64,000 nt of DNA from Serinus canaria (lineage: Eukaryota; Chordata; Aves; Passeriformes; Fringillidae), in assembly GCF_022539315.1 (NCBI RefSeq), contig NC_066323.1, forward strand, positions 13,505,719 to 13,569,718, given 5' to 3'. Below are positions 1-15,900 of the stretch, in pieces; position 1 is the stretch's first letter; each line of letters begins with the position of its first letter. A model generated the notes under the pieces. The model saw only the letters and a list, made by a program, of their open reading frames with translations, was not told the origin of the DNA and searched no databases. A program made the translations under genes and the position numbers.

Positions 1-3000
1 GGGTTATTTTGCAGTGCATAAGCTGGAAACACCAGGGTGCTCTCAAAATGTAGTGCACTGCCAGGTGGATGGGCTGGAACATTCTCATTGCACAAGGGCA
101 GCAAAACACTTGATTCTGGCTAATTGCAAGTGTGCAGAGGCAGGCTATAATGTCTCCAGTCCTCCATAATGCAGCATTATTTGGTGCTGTTTGACCATAA
201 AGTGGCTGTATCCTGCACATGATGCCTTTGTATCACACAGACATTCACCTGGATCTGCTGTATGGATTGTCACTATCTCTCTTCTGCTGGAATACAGTTT
301 TTTAGACCCTTGCCAAGCATTTTTCTGCAACATCTTGAGAAGTGTTTGGTGTCATACTGCAGTTTCAGAGACAGCAGCAGATGAGACAAAACCCTGGGAG
401 TAATCCAGCATGGCTTTCCATAGGTTTGGATTGCAAAGTTAAAGTCCTTGCTGTTTTTATGACAGTAATGTTTCTCATTAAGTAGTCAGACAGTCCATGA
501 AATCACTGCAAAAGTGTATTTTTTGTATGTAATCCGATTATTTAAAAATTCCTGATTATCTAGGAAAGAGCTACTCTATTGGCTACGAAAATGGATGGCT
601 TGCTGAAGAGGCCTGCACTGTTACAGGCAGTAAACTGAAGAGATTTATACATAAACTTGCAAACAAAGATCAGATACTATTGTTTCAAGAGACAGTAGAA
701 ATATCTCAGTAAATAACTCCATCACTTTCATTTGACACATGCTTCTTTTGGGATCTGGTAGCACATATCTTCCTGGGAGTGGTGGCCAAACTTCTTTCTC
801 CCCTTCAGGACACTCTTTCAAGCAGGCAGTTTAATTACTGCCTGCATTGACTAGTTTTCTGCAGGGTAGATGCACTCTGCAGTTGGTTTAGGAATACTGA
901 GCCTTTGGCAAAGAGCAAGCATAAAATTATCTTTGGAATCTTGCCCCTGGAAAGTATTTCTAGATACCTGGAGCAGACAACTGACAACTTTATCAAAACT
1001 TGGGAATTTGCCATGATGTAAGTATTGGAATTACTGAGGCTGTTCTAAAATGCATGGCATTTCTGATGGGTAGATAAAAAATGGGAGCACAAAAATTAAG
1101 CCAGGCACTCATTGCTTTTGAAGGTACATTCCTTCAATAAATGTCAACATGTTAAAGTTGTCAAGTGTGTTAGAGGACACCTTTCAGGGAGTTACTAAGA
1201 TATGCTTTACATCCACTGATGGCTTTCTTCTCTTGTTAAGTTCTTCATCACTGAAAGAAAATATTTTTGCATTCATGGCTTGCTAGAATTGCAGAAAGAG
1301 TCATTTCCTAAAATTTAACCAAGAACTCTCTCATGACAGAGCCTGTACCCACCTCAGCTCCCCCGGAGCAGTGTGGAGGTCACTTGGAAGGTGGGAAGTG
1401 TCAGCAGCTCAGAGACTCCCCAGGACAGCTCCAGCAGGTCACCACATGGGTGGAGCTCACAGCTGTAAAACCCTGCACACAGCCGTGATGGCAGGGCCCA
1501 GGGGCTCCCATGAGCACCGCAGCACAGCAAACACTCAGCAGCTGCACTAGGCATTCCTGTCTCCACCAAAGGCAATGCCAGGGCTCTCAGCACATCCAGC
1601 TCCATTACTTGATTTCTACAGGGTCTTCTTCAGAGCTGTCATTAAACTATCAAAGCCACCTGGAGCCAATTAGTTATGTAAATTATATTTCAAAAATATG
1701 CTAATAACAAAGCTACATCCGGCTTTAATAATGCTACAGGACAAAAAGTTATCTCCTACTTTGGTCCTTCATCTCCCTTCACTAAACAGTTTTATAGTTA
1801 AGGAATTACTCAAGCTTCCCTGAAAGAATTCATTATCTGCACCAAATAAGATGCTCTGCATCCTGTTATCTTTTCTAGATGTACTTTTTCTTTCCCTAAA
1901 CCAGCCATCATAGTAGCCACACCTGTAATGCTTTTGTGTTAAGATCACCACACCCTCATTTTAAATACTTAACCTGAAAAGGGTGAAGTCTTTGCCCATG
2001 TGAGCACAAGCTTGCTCAAAATGCCCTGATTGAGACAGACAAGACACTCAGCAAGCTAATTTTGGTGTTAACTCTAAGCTCCAGATGCCCTTACAAAATC
2101 ACAAGTTAAGTTTATATAATGTCCAGCACCACCTTAGACGCTAACAGGAATTAGATTCAGTCCTCAATAGAAAGATTTAATACCAGCTCAAATACTGCTT
2201 TTGTTGTTTGCTTTGCATTTTGCATCCAAAATGCAGAGAGTCAAACCCTTCAGGCAAAGCTCTTTCATTAAATGATAGATACATTGAAAAGAATAAATGC
2301 AATGCTGCTGTATTTTCTTTTGTAGACGACATGCCAAATTTAATCAGTTTGCTTCCCATGCCTGCCTGATTTGATAAGGAATGATAGCTACTGAAGGTAG
2401 CTGATAGCAAGTGGCACAGATTATAGTATCCAAACTACACTTTCTGTAAAAATCAACCAAAAAAAAAACCCTATCAGAAATATTATCTGTCATGAAATAC
2501 TTTCACATTAAAAAAATCAAAACTATGATCAATCAACAGCTAGCAAATATACATTATTTGAATCAATAAGGTTTAATTCACCATCTGTTATGAGAAATAA
2601 AGATATTCTCCTGTCAATTGAGACTATCCTCAGAAAATAAAAAAAGGGCATTCTTCTGCCTGAAGACTTACAGTGACACAAACCAGAAGCTGAGTAAATT
2701 TTGGAAAATCGATTATTGGTGCGAGCATTGTTCACAGTATTGTAAGTGGTTTGACTAATTACCATTTATTTCCACTGGAATAGCCTCCAGGACCTGATAC
2801 CATGCCAACACAAGTTTAAGAAGAGATACAAATTCACTTAAAATAGTTTGGCATCAAAAATATACCTCTGATTTCAGCAGAGAAATAAAGCTACAGATGG
2901 AACCCTAACATAGTTCCCTTCATCTAGGAAGTCACATTCCAAATATCATGGAAATGCTTTGAAAGTAATTTATCTCAGAACTTACCCCATCAGCCCCTTT

Positions 3001-6000
3001 TCCTCCTTGCCACAACTGTGTTTATAGTTAGAAAAATGGACAATGATGATGAAAACAAATGGATTCAAGCACATTCTAACTCTTATTTGGACCAAGGCCC
3101 CCCAGCCCATCAATAGGAAGAGGTGCATTACACTGAGGTCAGACTGTGCTCAAACAAGACCTCACCTCTGCCCTCAAAACAAAACAAAAAAAGTGTTCCA
3201 GAATTCATGTTCTTTCATCAGTTGATCAGAATACACCTCCTTTAAATTTTCTGTTTGATATCAAAGCACTGGAACAAAGAAACCACAGTTAAATTAATAC
3301 TTTTACTGATTGAGAAGGTGTTGCTTCTATCTGAAGATATATCCATAAATACAAAGAGAATTCTGAAATGCCTGAACTTCTTACTTTAGTTATGATGGAG
3401 CTGAAAACAGCTCAAATAAACTCAGAATTAGGCCCAGTGAATCAATAAAACCTGAACTTTTAGATGAAAAGATTCTTGATATGACTAAGATTGTTAAAAG
3501 AAGCACCATCAGCTCTTGTCTTTCTCAGCTGAAATCTAGAATAGCTTTGCCAAGATCTGGTTCTGACAAATACAGCCCACAGAATTTTATTAATTTGCAA
3601 ATTTCAGATTAGAAGTTACTTTTACTTGATCAAACAAAAAAAGCCCCAACATTTGTACAAATTAGTAGTTTGTGTTCTTTAATGATCTACGTTATGTCTT
3701 GAAATCTTCATTTCTGAATAGTTCTTTCTTTGCTTCCTTCCTTTTCTACCCAGACAGAGATATTAGGACCTGCCTCAGTCCCAAGGGAAAAGCTCCTGTC
3801 CCTGCACTTGTCCTGACTTTGGGACCATGGTTCCAAAGAGCTGCAGCCACATGGAGATGTGCCCCAGAATGTTTTACAACAGGAACTTCTCGAGGTAGGA
3901 AGTTTGTATGTGCCAACACAACTTGCACCACTAGTTTAGGCTGGCAGATGACAACAAATGCCGGTGCATTAAAAACTTACTAGAAATTCACATTTAGCAC
4001 TCAGAACTACTTAGGAAGTCACTGATTTACAGCCCTGCAGTGATGCAGAAAGTCTTCTGCTGGTCCAGCCCAATGCAAATGACTGAGCTGGTCTTTATTT
4101 AGTACATGCTGGAGCCCAGCTGCCAAAAATGATCAACAGTTCCAGCCAGATGATGATTTACTGCTCCTGTGCAGCTGTGAGCATCAGGTAGAGAAATGTA
4201 GCATGCAGAACATGTAAAATCACAAAGGTGCCATTGCTCTAGTCCTAGCAAAAGAACTATTCCTGTGATTTCAGAAGACTGCTGCCATTAAAGTAATTAA
4301 ACACTGACAATTTCTTTCACTCCCTATTTAAGATGACTAAAGTTAGATTATACTACAACCTCCTCTATCTCTAACTCCCTGTGCAGTATAACTGCCATTC
4401 ACAAATAAATCTTGAAAACATAATTGATTATCCAGGACAATTCTAGCTTTCATTTTCAGTTAGGAGCTGAGGTGGCAGACTGGGCAATGCTGATGAATGC
4501 TAAACAGCCTGTGACTGATTTCACACGAATACTCTGCCAACCCTCTAACACAATGAAGTACATTGAAAGTGGAAAGTACAAAATCTATTTTAAATTATAT
4601 GAACACAGTCCACTGGGAGAAAAGAATCAACCAATTAATTTCTAACTCCATCAAAAGCTAATTTCCTTTAAATCTCTATCTTTCTGACAACAGCATTAGT
4701 CTAACATCCAAAAAAATCCAAACTTATTTAATCCGGTTGCAGAAATACTTTCCTAGTAGGTAATTCTCTTATGTCCAGGTAAGCCTTAAAATTTCATGAT
4801 CAGCTGTGAAATATTTTCCCCAACATTGTGTGAGTGACGCTTCCACAGACATATCAAATATTTAACTCTTTCAAGATAACTTTCACTATTGTAAATTTAG
4901 GCTTGCAGTACATTTAAGAGTCTATGTGGGAAATCTTGAGGTTATGAGTTGCCCAGACTACCTGAACAGAAACAAGCAATTTGTAATACCTTTAGGATAG
5001 TTCAATGAAGTGGGTTCTACTAATCTTGTAATGAAGTGCTGAAATACCTGGTGGGATAAATGTAGCTAACACACTATTAACAATTTACTTTTTCCATTTA
5101 ATGCTTGATTTCCTAATTTTCAATTTTTTCCTTTCCACAATGGAAGAATAGGATGAAATTTTCTACAAAAATAATAATTCCAAGCAACTTTATTTCAGCA
5201 AACATGTAAATGACCTTGTCAATATGTTTTATTTTGACAGGTTGGAAATCTACCCTTTATTTTTTTCCTCCAGCTACTCAAAGGAATACCTAAGCCAAAC
5301 AATAAAAAAAATACATATCCATTTCAGCAGTGTTTTATGAATAAAAATCAAAAACCTAGGATCATCAAAAGTATTTGAGTTTCTTCCAGTTAGCAGTCTG
5401 CAATGGAAAACATTTCTCTCTAGTTTGAAAAGCTTGTCAAAGATTGTCAGAAATATGAAGAACCAGTGAGCTCACTGAGATGGAAGGCCTATATGGAAAT
5501 GTATTCCTTGATAGACAGGAGCAAAGAGCTCCCTCTTTTCTTGGTGCTGCAAGACTGAAACCAAATATAAAGCAAATTCCATAATGGGAATAAAAACTGG
5601 TAAAAGGTTGCTGGCAACAGCCAAAGGTGGAAAATAAAGGTAATAATAAGAATACAAGTAAATATTGCATTTGATTTAAAGTATTAGTTTAACACGGTCT
5701 TTGTGTAGAGGAAAGTAGGGCAGTACAAAATTGAATATTTATATTGCAAAAGAGAACAAGTCCAATGAACAGAACACGTGTACTAATTTTTTTTTCATTT
5801 CCTGAAATGATCTGTGTTCAGATAAAGCTTCATAAACCTAGACTGAGCCAACAAAGTACTCATGAAGGGAGATGTGAGACCACCAGAGCTCTCCTCCAAT
5901 AACTACTAAAACCAAAGGGAGATTGCCGACCTCTAAATATAGATCAGGACTCAAGAACTACCTCAAAACTGCATATTAAGCACATTCCATGTCCCGTAGC

Positions 6001-6840
6001 TTTTGCTTTATGTTTGGCTTAAATGCACACAAATTTAGAAGGAGATAGTTTATTCACAATATTGCCAGCATAATCAGCCCTCTCTCCATTATTATAACAT
6101 CTTTCCTGCCATTGGTGATGGCTCTGTAGGATAAAATCTCCCATAAAAAAAATGCAGTGATGATTGGACAGATATAACAGGCTGAGGTACAGAAATCTGT
6201 TTTCTCTCTCTGGGGCTTTGTACAGTCTGTGTTGAATGAACTGTCTATTTTCAAAAGAGCAAGAAAAAATGAACCAAGATTAAGACCACTGGATGTCTGA
6301 AGTGACTGATTAAACTCAATTGAAAATATTGTATGCTCGTACAGCCTGTGTGTACGAAATGAGCTTTAAGAGAAAAATGCCATCCTTCCCCATCCCCACC
6401 TAAATGATGGTGCCTTGAGCTAAGTCTGGCAGATTTTATTCTGAGACATCAAGTACTGCCTTAAAGACTGTGGAAATACAGCTCTTACTCTGTGACAGGG
6501 AAGGTTAAAGTGAAGCACTCCTTTTTTGGTATTTGACATTTACAAATAGCAGAAGTCATGCAGTAATGAAATAATAATGAAATTATAAATAGGTTACTCT
6601 TCATTTAAATTGCAAAGCTGTGCTTTTCTGCCTGCCTCAGAGGTCACACATGTTGGTGTGCAATGACCTACTGAAAATAGCTCCTTAGCAAAAATGGAAA
6701 GTTCAGCAGGTAGTTTACTGTCCAGTGAAATCTTCTCCTAGAGTCTATGTAACTACATAGTAACAGGTATAACTTCAGTTTTGCAGTGCCTTTCATGCTG
6801 CTATCCCAACCTGCTTGACTACTGCTAATTAATTCATCTT
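1..6840. other. Non-coding DNA, no gene recognised
   Basis: AT-rich sequence with stops scattered in all six frames. The longest open frames are about 100 codons (for example 3672-3983, plus strand); they lack any recognisable domain or flanking splice signals and sit in a locally GC-richer patch. A GC-richer, CpG-poor patch lies at about 1360-1600. The block at about 1640-1740 is AT-rich with TAATTA-like sites and could be a conserved element, but nothing in the sequence alone proves this. Confidence 0.6.
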
Positions 6841-6844
6841 CCTG

Positions 6845-6950
6845 ACCCCTAAGGGATTAAACAACTTGCCAAAATTAAAAGGCAGATGGCACAATGAGCA
6901 ATAAACTAACAATATTGATTGAAATGATTGAAACCTCAAACCTAACTCTT
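6845..6950 (-). repeat. MIR-like ancient SINE fragment (possible)
   Basis: On the plus strand the run GGATTAAACAACTTGCC is followed by AAAATTAAAAGGCAG and, further on, by TTGAAACC. This follows the order of the reverse complement of the MIR core, which reads roughly GGTTAAGTAACTTGCCCAAGGTCACACAG, then GTGGCAGAGC, then TTGAACCC. Only the first block is well preserved, so this is a heavily diverged match judged by eye. Confidence 0.35.
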
Positions 6951-9900
6951 TGAGTAATGGGGAGAACCTTCGTACACAGAAGAGAAGAAAATCCATTTCA
7001 ATCATGTATTCAATATTTAGCTCCCCTTGCTGTTTATTTCTGTATATGCTAAAAGACATTTCCTCAGAGCTGGGCCTGCTGAATTGCCTTCTGAAATTTC
7101 ACAAGTGGCAGAGAATTATCTACCCACAGTGGTTGTTCTTCTCAAGTATGTGAGACACATTCTCACACAGTATTTAATATTCCATACACAGAACGTGGGA
7201 TGGATTTTCTATTTTTGGCTGAGTAACAGCTGAGGGGAAAAAAAAAAAAAAAGAGAGTTCTGTCTTGGATTACAGAGAAACTGTCCTATAGCAAAGAAGG
7301 ACCTCATGAGATTTTGGATATTAATTTAATCAGTTCTGACAAAAAAATCAGCAAAATTCCATACATTGTAATTCAAACTAATTGACCTGTGGGCATAGAG
7401 GGGCATTTACTTCAATGTCTAACGGTTCTGTAGATGCTCAAATTAAAATCTGATTTTGAAAGCCTATTTTTCCCTGCTTCTAGTAATATCCCAATGGAGA
7501 ATAAAACATAAATTTAGACTTCACTGAGACAAATAAGACCACTGAAGTATTGTGATTTGCATAATTTAAAAACTATAAAAAACTTCTATAATATCATAGT
7601 CATGTTCTCACTTCAAAAAGAGTAGTGAATTTTAATATTAAATAAATAAATAATTTTTATCAGAAATAAATTTTTTGGTTTTAGGATAAGAGAAAACAGT
7701 TAAATTCCTTACAGGAAAAAAGGCCAAGAAAGATGACCAATGGTCAAAATTCTGGGACCACATGCTGCATATAGTGCCTTCAGTGTTAAAATAATGGCTT
7801 TGTCTTCTTTTGTGAGCTGTCTTGCAAATTAGCATCCATTTCTGTAACTTGTCCATGCCATCAGACACTGATACCGACTAATCACCAAAATGATTTGTGT
7901 ATCTCCCTACTCTAGCTGGGGGATGTGGATGTTGTTTTCAAGCTGCCTTATAGTAGAAAGACAGAAAGAGAGCAAAAAGGAAAGTTGGTGAGAGTTCACC
8001 AACTTCAGAGTGTATCCAGCCCTGGCACAGCTCCTTTCCTCAATCACTGCACTCTCTGCTGCACCTCCCTACATGTGGAACAGGGGTAGCAAAGGCTCCT
8101 TCTCCCAGGTGCAAACTCTGCTTTATCTATTTGGACTATGAGCTAAGGAGCAGCAGAGGAGCAATTTGCTCTTGAACTAAGTAATTTATTTCATCACAGT
8201 TTTTTTTTTTCCCCTCTACCTTTTGGACTTGCCACTGATTCCTGACTCTCATTTCAATACACAATCTCTACCACCCCTCTTGTGAGGAAGTTTGGCTGGC
8301 CCATCCACCTGGTGGCACTCATGCATCTTTGTAATCTTGAGTTAATTAAAATGTCTTTTTTAAACAAATAATTATAACAGCCCTGCCACTAAAACCAAGA
8401 GTTTTTCTAGCATTGCTAGAATCTTTGCTTTTACTAGGAACACAATGAAGGTACTTTAATCTCTATATACCCTTCTTTATTCCCTGGGAGCAGAAAGCAT
8501 GCTCAATCCTGAAATAAACATCTTTTCCATAAGAAGGCATCTATGAAACACTCTTTCCATGTAGCTCTGCTCCATAAATTCTTACTGTACTCTTGTTCCC
8601 TTAACCCTACATCGATATTGCTACTGCACTGAAAAATCAATCTCCTATTTTTATCCTCTTTGGTGTGTATGCCCAATATTTTAATCTATGATGTTGCATT
8701 TACAGGATGTTTAAACTGTCCCACTTGAGTAGACCAACAGCTTCTAAATAAATTAAGAGGTTTCAATTTATATGTACGAGTTTTTCTCTCCAATAAAGAA
8801 ACAAGCATGACAGTGCTTTGCCTCTTGCCTTGGGTTACCTTATCACCATAGATTTGACCTTCAAAACTGCTTCACAATAAGTTGCACAGGGAGAGCATGC
8901 AAATGGTCAGGAAGGCTTGATTTATAGGCTAAATTTAATTGTCCTATTTTGAACATATTCAGATACCATTCTCCTGTTACTCCATTTCAGTTCTCCAAGT
9001 TTACTGAACCCAGCCCCAGAATTTCTTTTTGACATCCTCCTGCACACACATTGCCACAGCCTTCACAACTTCCAAGATTTCTGAAGGTGACTCTGGCATA
9101 GTTTCTGTCATCATAGATGAAAGTTGACACTTTTTAGTCCTTTCATATTTCAGTGCCAGATTTCCTCCCTAGCCAGATATTCCTCCAGATTTGCTCATTC
9201 CTTGCCCGTGCAGTAAAGGTCAGAACTGCAGAGTGCAGCCCTGAGGACTGAATGACCCAAATATGTGGACACTCACTGAGGCAGCCAAGGTCAGTAGCCA
9301 GCACAAAATCATTATTATGTATGTGCAAAACACCCTCTCAGAGCAGGACAAAACCTGCCCCAAGGACTGGCAGAGGCTGGGTCCTGCTCAGAGCAAACAG
9401 AGCAGTGGTACAGCCATGGCAGCTGCCTGAGCTCTGAACATCAACATCTCAAACTTCTTGAGGTAGCTGAAAGCAGAAATGCATAAACCAAACACAGACA
9501 GCTTTCCCTTCACTGAGGCTGAGGTGAACCTCTTGTATTTTGTGTTTCAGTGAAGAACTCGTACTTCCTGAAACATCTTCAACCAAGTCTCCCTATTTTG
9601 CATTGAACATTTCATGTTACAGACCACACAGAGATTTTAGCTCAGCCTCCTTCAAATTACACATCTTGTGTAGGTTAGAGAAGGGGCTGGAAAGAAGGGA
9701 TTCAGCAAATGCTCTGGCAGAGCATGGCCCTTGAGTAATTAGAGCATAGCCATGTCTCAGATCAGCCCCTGCCCTGGCAGGCTCACTGTCAGCAGCATTG
9801 CTGGGCTGCTTCCCTCAAGAAGAAACTTTTCAGTGACTCATCATTTCTCACTGTCTATGAAAAATATGCACATTACTCTGAACATACAGGAGCTTAGCTG

Positions 9901-12900
9901 GCTGACAGAGAAAGATAATAAAAAGATTTTTTCTTTGATGGAAAATTTTATGCTGCAGAGGGCTGCAGGTTTCTTCTTTCTTTCTTGACTTCTCCCTGTC
10001 TTTCTCCCTTTTTCCTTGAGCAACAAAATGACAACCTATCTGGCCTCACATATCTGCCAGTGCACACACTTTATTGATTTAAATTGTGGTTGGATAAAAT
10101 TGATATGTACAAAATGAATGTGCCTAGTCCACAGCAGAGATCTCACCAGGGAAACAAGTATTTTAAGAGTCTGCATTTAGAACTTCCTAATAAGAAGAAA
10201 AATACAAGGAGGGGTGGAGCAATACTTAATAAGGTTAATAGATGCCAAATAGATGCCTTTTCATGCATTTTTCCTCTTGCAACATCTCTTCCTGGCTAAT
10301 TCACATTCAGGCTGTAGAGATGCACTGTCATGCACTGCAGCATTTGTAAAGTACACCTTGCATTTATAAGCTTATTAAGAGTCAAAATGGTATTCGCTGT
10401 ATTGTTATTTTTATTGTTATTATTTACCTGCAGGTCTCTTCTTCAGCCACTTGGAATCCTTGAAATCTATTCTGGACTCAGGTACAATATTAGCCCAGAT
10501 CTGTGACTCCTTTCTTCCACTCATACCTGTGCTAAACTATCCAACTAAGGGTTCTTAATCCTTTTCATGAAACATAAACAAACAAACAAGACTTATTTAG
10601 TCCTGGCATGAGAAATAGCTTGTTTTCATTAAATAAAAATCCATCACTGCTCACTGAAATATTTCAAGCTTTGACTATACTAAACAAGGGTATTGATTTT
10701 TCTAGGTTTTTCTACAGTGAGAGCTCTTGTAAGTGATAGAGACCATTACATCATTCTGGTTTAGCAGTCAGGATCTTTTGTGGAACCTTTCCAAGCCGCT
10801 GGCTCTTTTTGTAAACAGTTTGCTTTTAAAAGCACTCAGACTTCTTTCATCTATTTACAACTCCAGTGGCAATTTTATTCAATAGCTGAACACAGGTATT
10901 GCACATCTGGTATCCATAATCTGGAAGTTATTATCCATCTGGTACTTGCCCTTTTTTTGTCACTGCATGGAACTCAATAAGAGAATGAAAATCTGCAGGC
11001 AAGACTAAGCTAGTAGAGTGTGGGTCACCTTATTCCACATGAAAACAAGCCTCAGGAAGGAGAGTACATTATGCATTCATTACTCAAAGAATTTTTTTAA
11101 ATGTGCAAAGACTTTGGAGTGGTGAAAAAGATCTCCATCTATCTGCAACTTTAACCTTTACCTTCGTTAATGCACCTATTAATATGAGAAATGCAGTATT
11201 TTAGTTAGAAAGGTCTCATGTAAAAATACAGTCTGTCCTAATTCAGACCAAAAATTTATTTTTAATCAGTTTCATTTGTCAAGTCTATTGATAAGGCAAG
11301 AAAAAAATTCAGATTATGAAAAAAATTTGACTCATTCTGTAAGCAGAAATATACTCACCATAATACAGTTATGGGGTGGGGGGGAAGGAGTACAAAATCA
11401 TTTTTCAAAACCTGTTATAAGGGAATACCATTTGACTTTGCACTCTGCAGCCATATCAGTAATCCCAGTTTTCCATTCGCTGCTGCTTTCTGATTTGTAC
11501 TTCCCAATTCAGTTATATGATAATTTTGGAAAAGGATGAGTAATAACACACAGGTTTCTGTGCCTTTGATTTACACTTAATCCTGCACAAGTTCCTGTTT
11601 GTTCATTTGTAAAGCAAATAAAATTGTGTTCTTCTACAGCTCCTGTCTATTAGTGTCAGTGCATATGGAGGAAAATGAGAGGCTGTGACTGCTCCTTTCT
11701 ACTCCCCACAGAGTTAAAGATATTGCAATGATATTCAGAAAAGGTCTCATCTGAGGGCTGGGTTTTATCTCAGCATTTGAATGGGATGTTGCAACCAGTG
11801 AAGGAAAACTGAATCCTACTTTACCCAAAACTTAAAACAATAGCACTTGGAGCATAACTTTATTAGGAGCCAGGAAGTATTCCATGCAAAAATCAATCTT
11901 CCATCTAATCAAAATGTTATCTATAAAGCAAGAAGGATAATCTGAGACTAATTAAATTCCAAGTGAAAAAAATTGCATTTTAATATGTATTCCCCTTAGG
12001 ATATTGTCACTCTTTACCACCCTGTTACAAACATAAACCAGAGAGATGCATTTGCACTGCTAACATTACCCACCTCAACCCAGGCCCAAAGGATAATTCA
12101 AGTACAATGCACATCCACACAGAACAGAGCTATCCAAACAACTTGGGCAGCTTGATCACCATCTGGCCCAATCTGGCTTTAACAGAGATTAATTCTAGGT
12201 CATCCAACTCCTTTACTGTTCTCTTTTGATACATTTCCAGTATCAGTACAGGTCCAGTATGAAAAATTGCACTTCAAATTATAGAATTTGAAAGAACGAG
12301 CCTTTTGCAACAGAAAAAAATAAAAAATATTCTCCCACAGAAAATACAGCATTAAAGTTTCTGAGATCTAACAAATTCAAATGATGTGACAGACATAAAC
12401 CCCCCATTGTGCCTTCTGTCATGGCCGGCTGTACCCACAGCAGAGGAAATCTGACAAACCTCAGGTCCAGAGAAGGTTTTTTTGAATGCAAGACTTATCT
12501 GAAGGACAGATGAGACCTAAATAAGAACAGTTCTCTGAAGGATTGTTTCTAAAAAAGGTTGGCAGAAATAGACCTCCAAAGAGAGTTTTCATATTTGCAA
12601 GCTGCAGAGGGAAGCAGACAATCCCAGCAGCACCACTGCAGTGGGACTCTGCACCCTTACCAGGGACTTGCCATGCACAAGGGACCCATCCCAGCTGCTT
12701 CTGAGATTTTTCATTTCCCTGACAAGCATGAAAGTGATCAGGATTGACACTGAAGCAAAATTGGCTCCACCATTGCCAGTGGCTGGCTTTCCACTCCTCT
12801 CCTAGAGATGATTCCAGTTGCTGTCCAAGATGCACAAAAGCAGAAATATCTGCCATGAGCAGTGAGTGAACACCCACACCAGAAATTACCTGAACTAAAA

Positions 12901-15900
12901 AGTGTGGTGGTCATGAGTCTTCAGAAATATCTTCTTCAGAAATCTTCTCCTTGAGTTCTCTACAATTCTCATCCCAGCAGAATTGCCCAGTATCCTACAA
13001 TTTTATTTTCCTGCTTCCCAGAAAGTGCTGGGTAGGAGAAAAAGGCATTACACAAGGAGGGTACTGTGCCATCCTACCAGTACAGAGGAGAGGAGGTGCA
13101 GATTCAGGGCACTCAGGGATTAAAACAGATGTCTAATTTTCAACACACACCAACAACTGTATTAGGTGTCCTCTGACTTTCATACAAAACCCTTAAGATG
13201 TCCTTGGAAAACAGATTTTACTACACCTAAGTACTTGTGTGCCTATTCAGGTAAAGAGTGATGGAGCCTAGAGATCAAATAGCACAAAAAGTGCAAACTT
13301 CCCTGATTTTGAGATTAATAATTTTATCATTAATCTGGAAAAATAGATGTAATAATTAACAATCATAAATTAAATTTCAAGTGTGCTTACAAAATTAAAG
13401 CTTACCTTTCCCCCAAGCAATTACTGTCTTGCCTACACTGAAGGCTTGTGTGGGCTAAGGCTGGCTGGTGCAAACCATGATGATCCTTTGTTTGAATTTA
13501 AACTTTTGTAGGCTTAATGAGCTGTCATGTATCACATCAAAGCTGGACAGCATTTTCCTTCAAGTATTTTCCTCTCATTGTGCACTTCAATTTTTAAAAC
13601 CAATATTCAACCCTAAAATATTTCAGCTATTTAACTCAGTAAGAAAAATAGAAATATAATCTCCTAGTATAAGCAAACAAGAATCAATCACATTTTTGTC
13701 CACTCCAGTATTATAGCAAAGCAGCATATCCTAAAACCAGTTCAAATGAAACTAAATTTACATTGTTTTTTAAGTAAATTCTATAAATTTACTTAGCTAA
13801 ATTTCTTCTGAGATTCCTATTAGTATCAGGCACAGCATGACTGTATGAAAACAAAATTGGTTTGTTCTTTCTGGTATTTATTTGTATAATGCAGATCTCT
13901 TCCTCCTGCTGGCTTGCTATTCTGAAGGCAATGATTTCTTAACATGAATTAATGAACAACACCTTCTGTTAGGAAAATTTGTAAGACATATTTTAAAGTG
14001 CTTTGAACACCTTGAAGACACAAGTCTTCCAACAAGATACATGGCTGATCTCTCCCCAGGAATGTTAAATTGCTTCCCAATGCCCAACTTCCCACCACCA
14101 AAGGGGGCCTTGATGGGCCCTACAACGACTCCAATCTCCCTTCTGACAACAGATGGCAATATTTTCCTCTCTTTAGAAAACACTGCTAACAGCACTGGAA
14201 ATGGTTTAATGCAGAATTCAGATTTCACAGCCTTCTACTCTCTGACTGTGCATACAGCAAATATCAGCAAATGAGGCCTCCTAGCTCACACATGAGATGT
14301 CAGTCCATGGAACAGAAGCTTAGTCCATGTTGATGAGAACTTTTGTCATCCACTCCTTAGTAAAATCTTGGCCATTTCTCCTGGTTGTAAATGGCAGTGT
14401 GCTATTTGAACTAAGCTCAACACAACCACAGATTTTTTACTTGAGTGTGGAACTTGGAAGCCATTTCCAGTGATCACACAAATGTTTCGTCTTAGCTTTT
14501 CCTTCAATACTATTCATGGAAGGAAGCTGAAATTCCCTAAGGCTTGGAAGCAAGGTCAAAAAATCAGGAATAGACAGATAGTTGCTTTAGGATTTGCATA
14601 AACGATGCAATGAAAAGTATACCAAAATGGCAGGGAATTTGGGAAATACAAACTGGAAGAGGTTCCTGTGCTCCTGAAGGAACAACAAAGTCAGTGAATA
14701 AACCTGGAGACACAATCCTAGGTACTTTATAATCTCAGGAGAAGCTCACAGTTACCCAGGATCATAGCCAAAAAAACCACATTTAAGTCCAGGTTTTATT
14801 CAAGGTGAACCGTTTGGTCATTCTCACCAATGACAAATCACATTGGCCAAGAAGTTTTGAAAGTTTAAGAAATGGAGTTCTGGTTTATAACATTATGCTA
14901 GCCCCAATACTCAGCCCAATGAATTCTGGATTTAGCAATTCTATTTCTGGATATAGCAAAGAAATATTTAAATACAGTGAATAGTATTTAGTGTCACTGA
15001 GTTTTCATTTGAAAAATATATCATTTTTCATTTTTTTAACAGAATGAATGTAGGTAAATCTAAATGTTATAGGATATTAGAATTTTGTCCCTATATTGTT
15101 TTAATGAGTAATTCAGTAACCAGAGTAAAGAACCACTTGATATAAAGTAACATGAAAGAGACCTAACCTATCAAATCCATTAGACTTTAAAAAGTATATC
15201 ACTAACTGGGGATGAAGAAGAAAACTCATCCATTTTAAATGGACAAACATGTTACCAAATTAAATCAGCTACTGTTAATTGCACACAGTGGATCCCAAAG
15301 GGTTTTGATGCTTTACAGGTTAAAGAGTTCTTGCATGGTTTATTATAGAGAAAAACACCCAAGGGGAAATAAAAGGATAAAAACCTTGTAGTACAGGAAT
15401 TCAGAATTTGTGCTATCTCCAGGGGTCCTTGATCCATCAAAAGAATTTTTCCCTCTGAACTCTTAATCTCCCAAAATACAGAGGGGGCAAGAGAGAAGGG
15501 TGTGGAATCTTCAGGATGAATCCTCCTCCATTCACTGGGCTGTGTTGGAAGCACGAGTTGCTTTCTGACATGGGTGCTCAAGGTGCATGAAAGTGGCTTC
15601 TGGTTTTGGATTTCAAACCAGTAAATTACAGGCTGAGGTTGACATTTCCTTTCATCTACCTGATCTTCATTTAGATGAGCTTCTATTTTTAATTTTTTTT
15701 AAAAATCATAATATATGTCAATGTATCATAATTAAAGGGCTTCTCAGACAGTTGTGCTATTAGTTTGCTTCATCTAAAACAATTGATAACTGCTGAAATA
15801 CATGCATCTGAGACACAAATAACTCATTTGGCACAACTTAGTCATTTCAGAGTCTCTCTATTACTATTCTCTTTTAAATGGTAATTTTATCTAAAGCAAT

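Noticed and set aside
12461..12877. 138-codon minus frame
   Set aside because: It sits in a GC-richer patch with an opposing frame; the translation has no recognisable domain, signal peptide or family motif.
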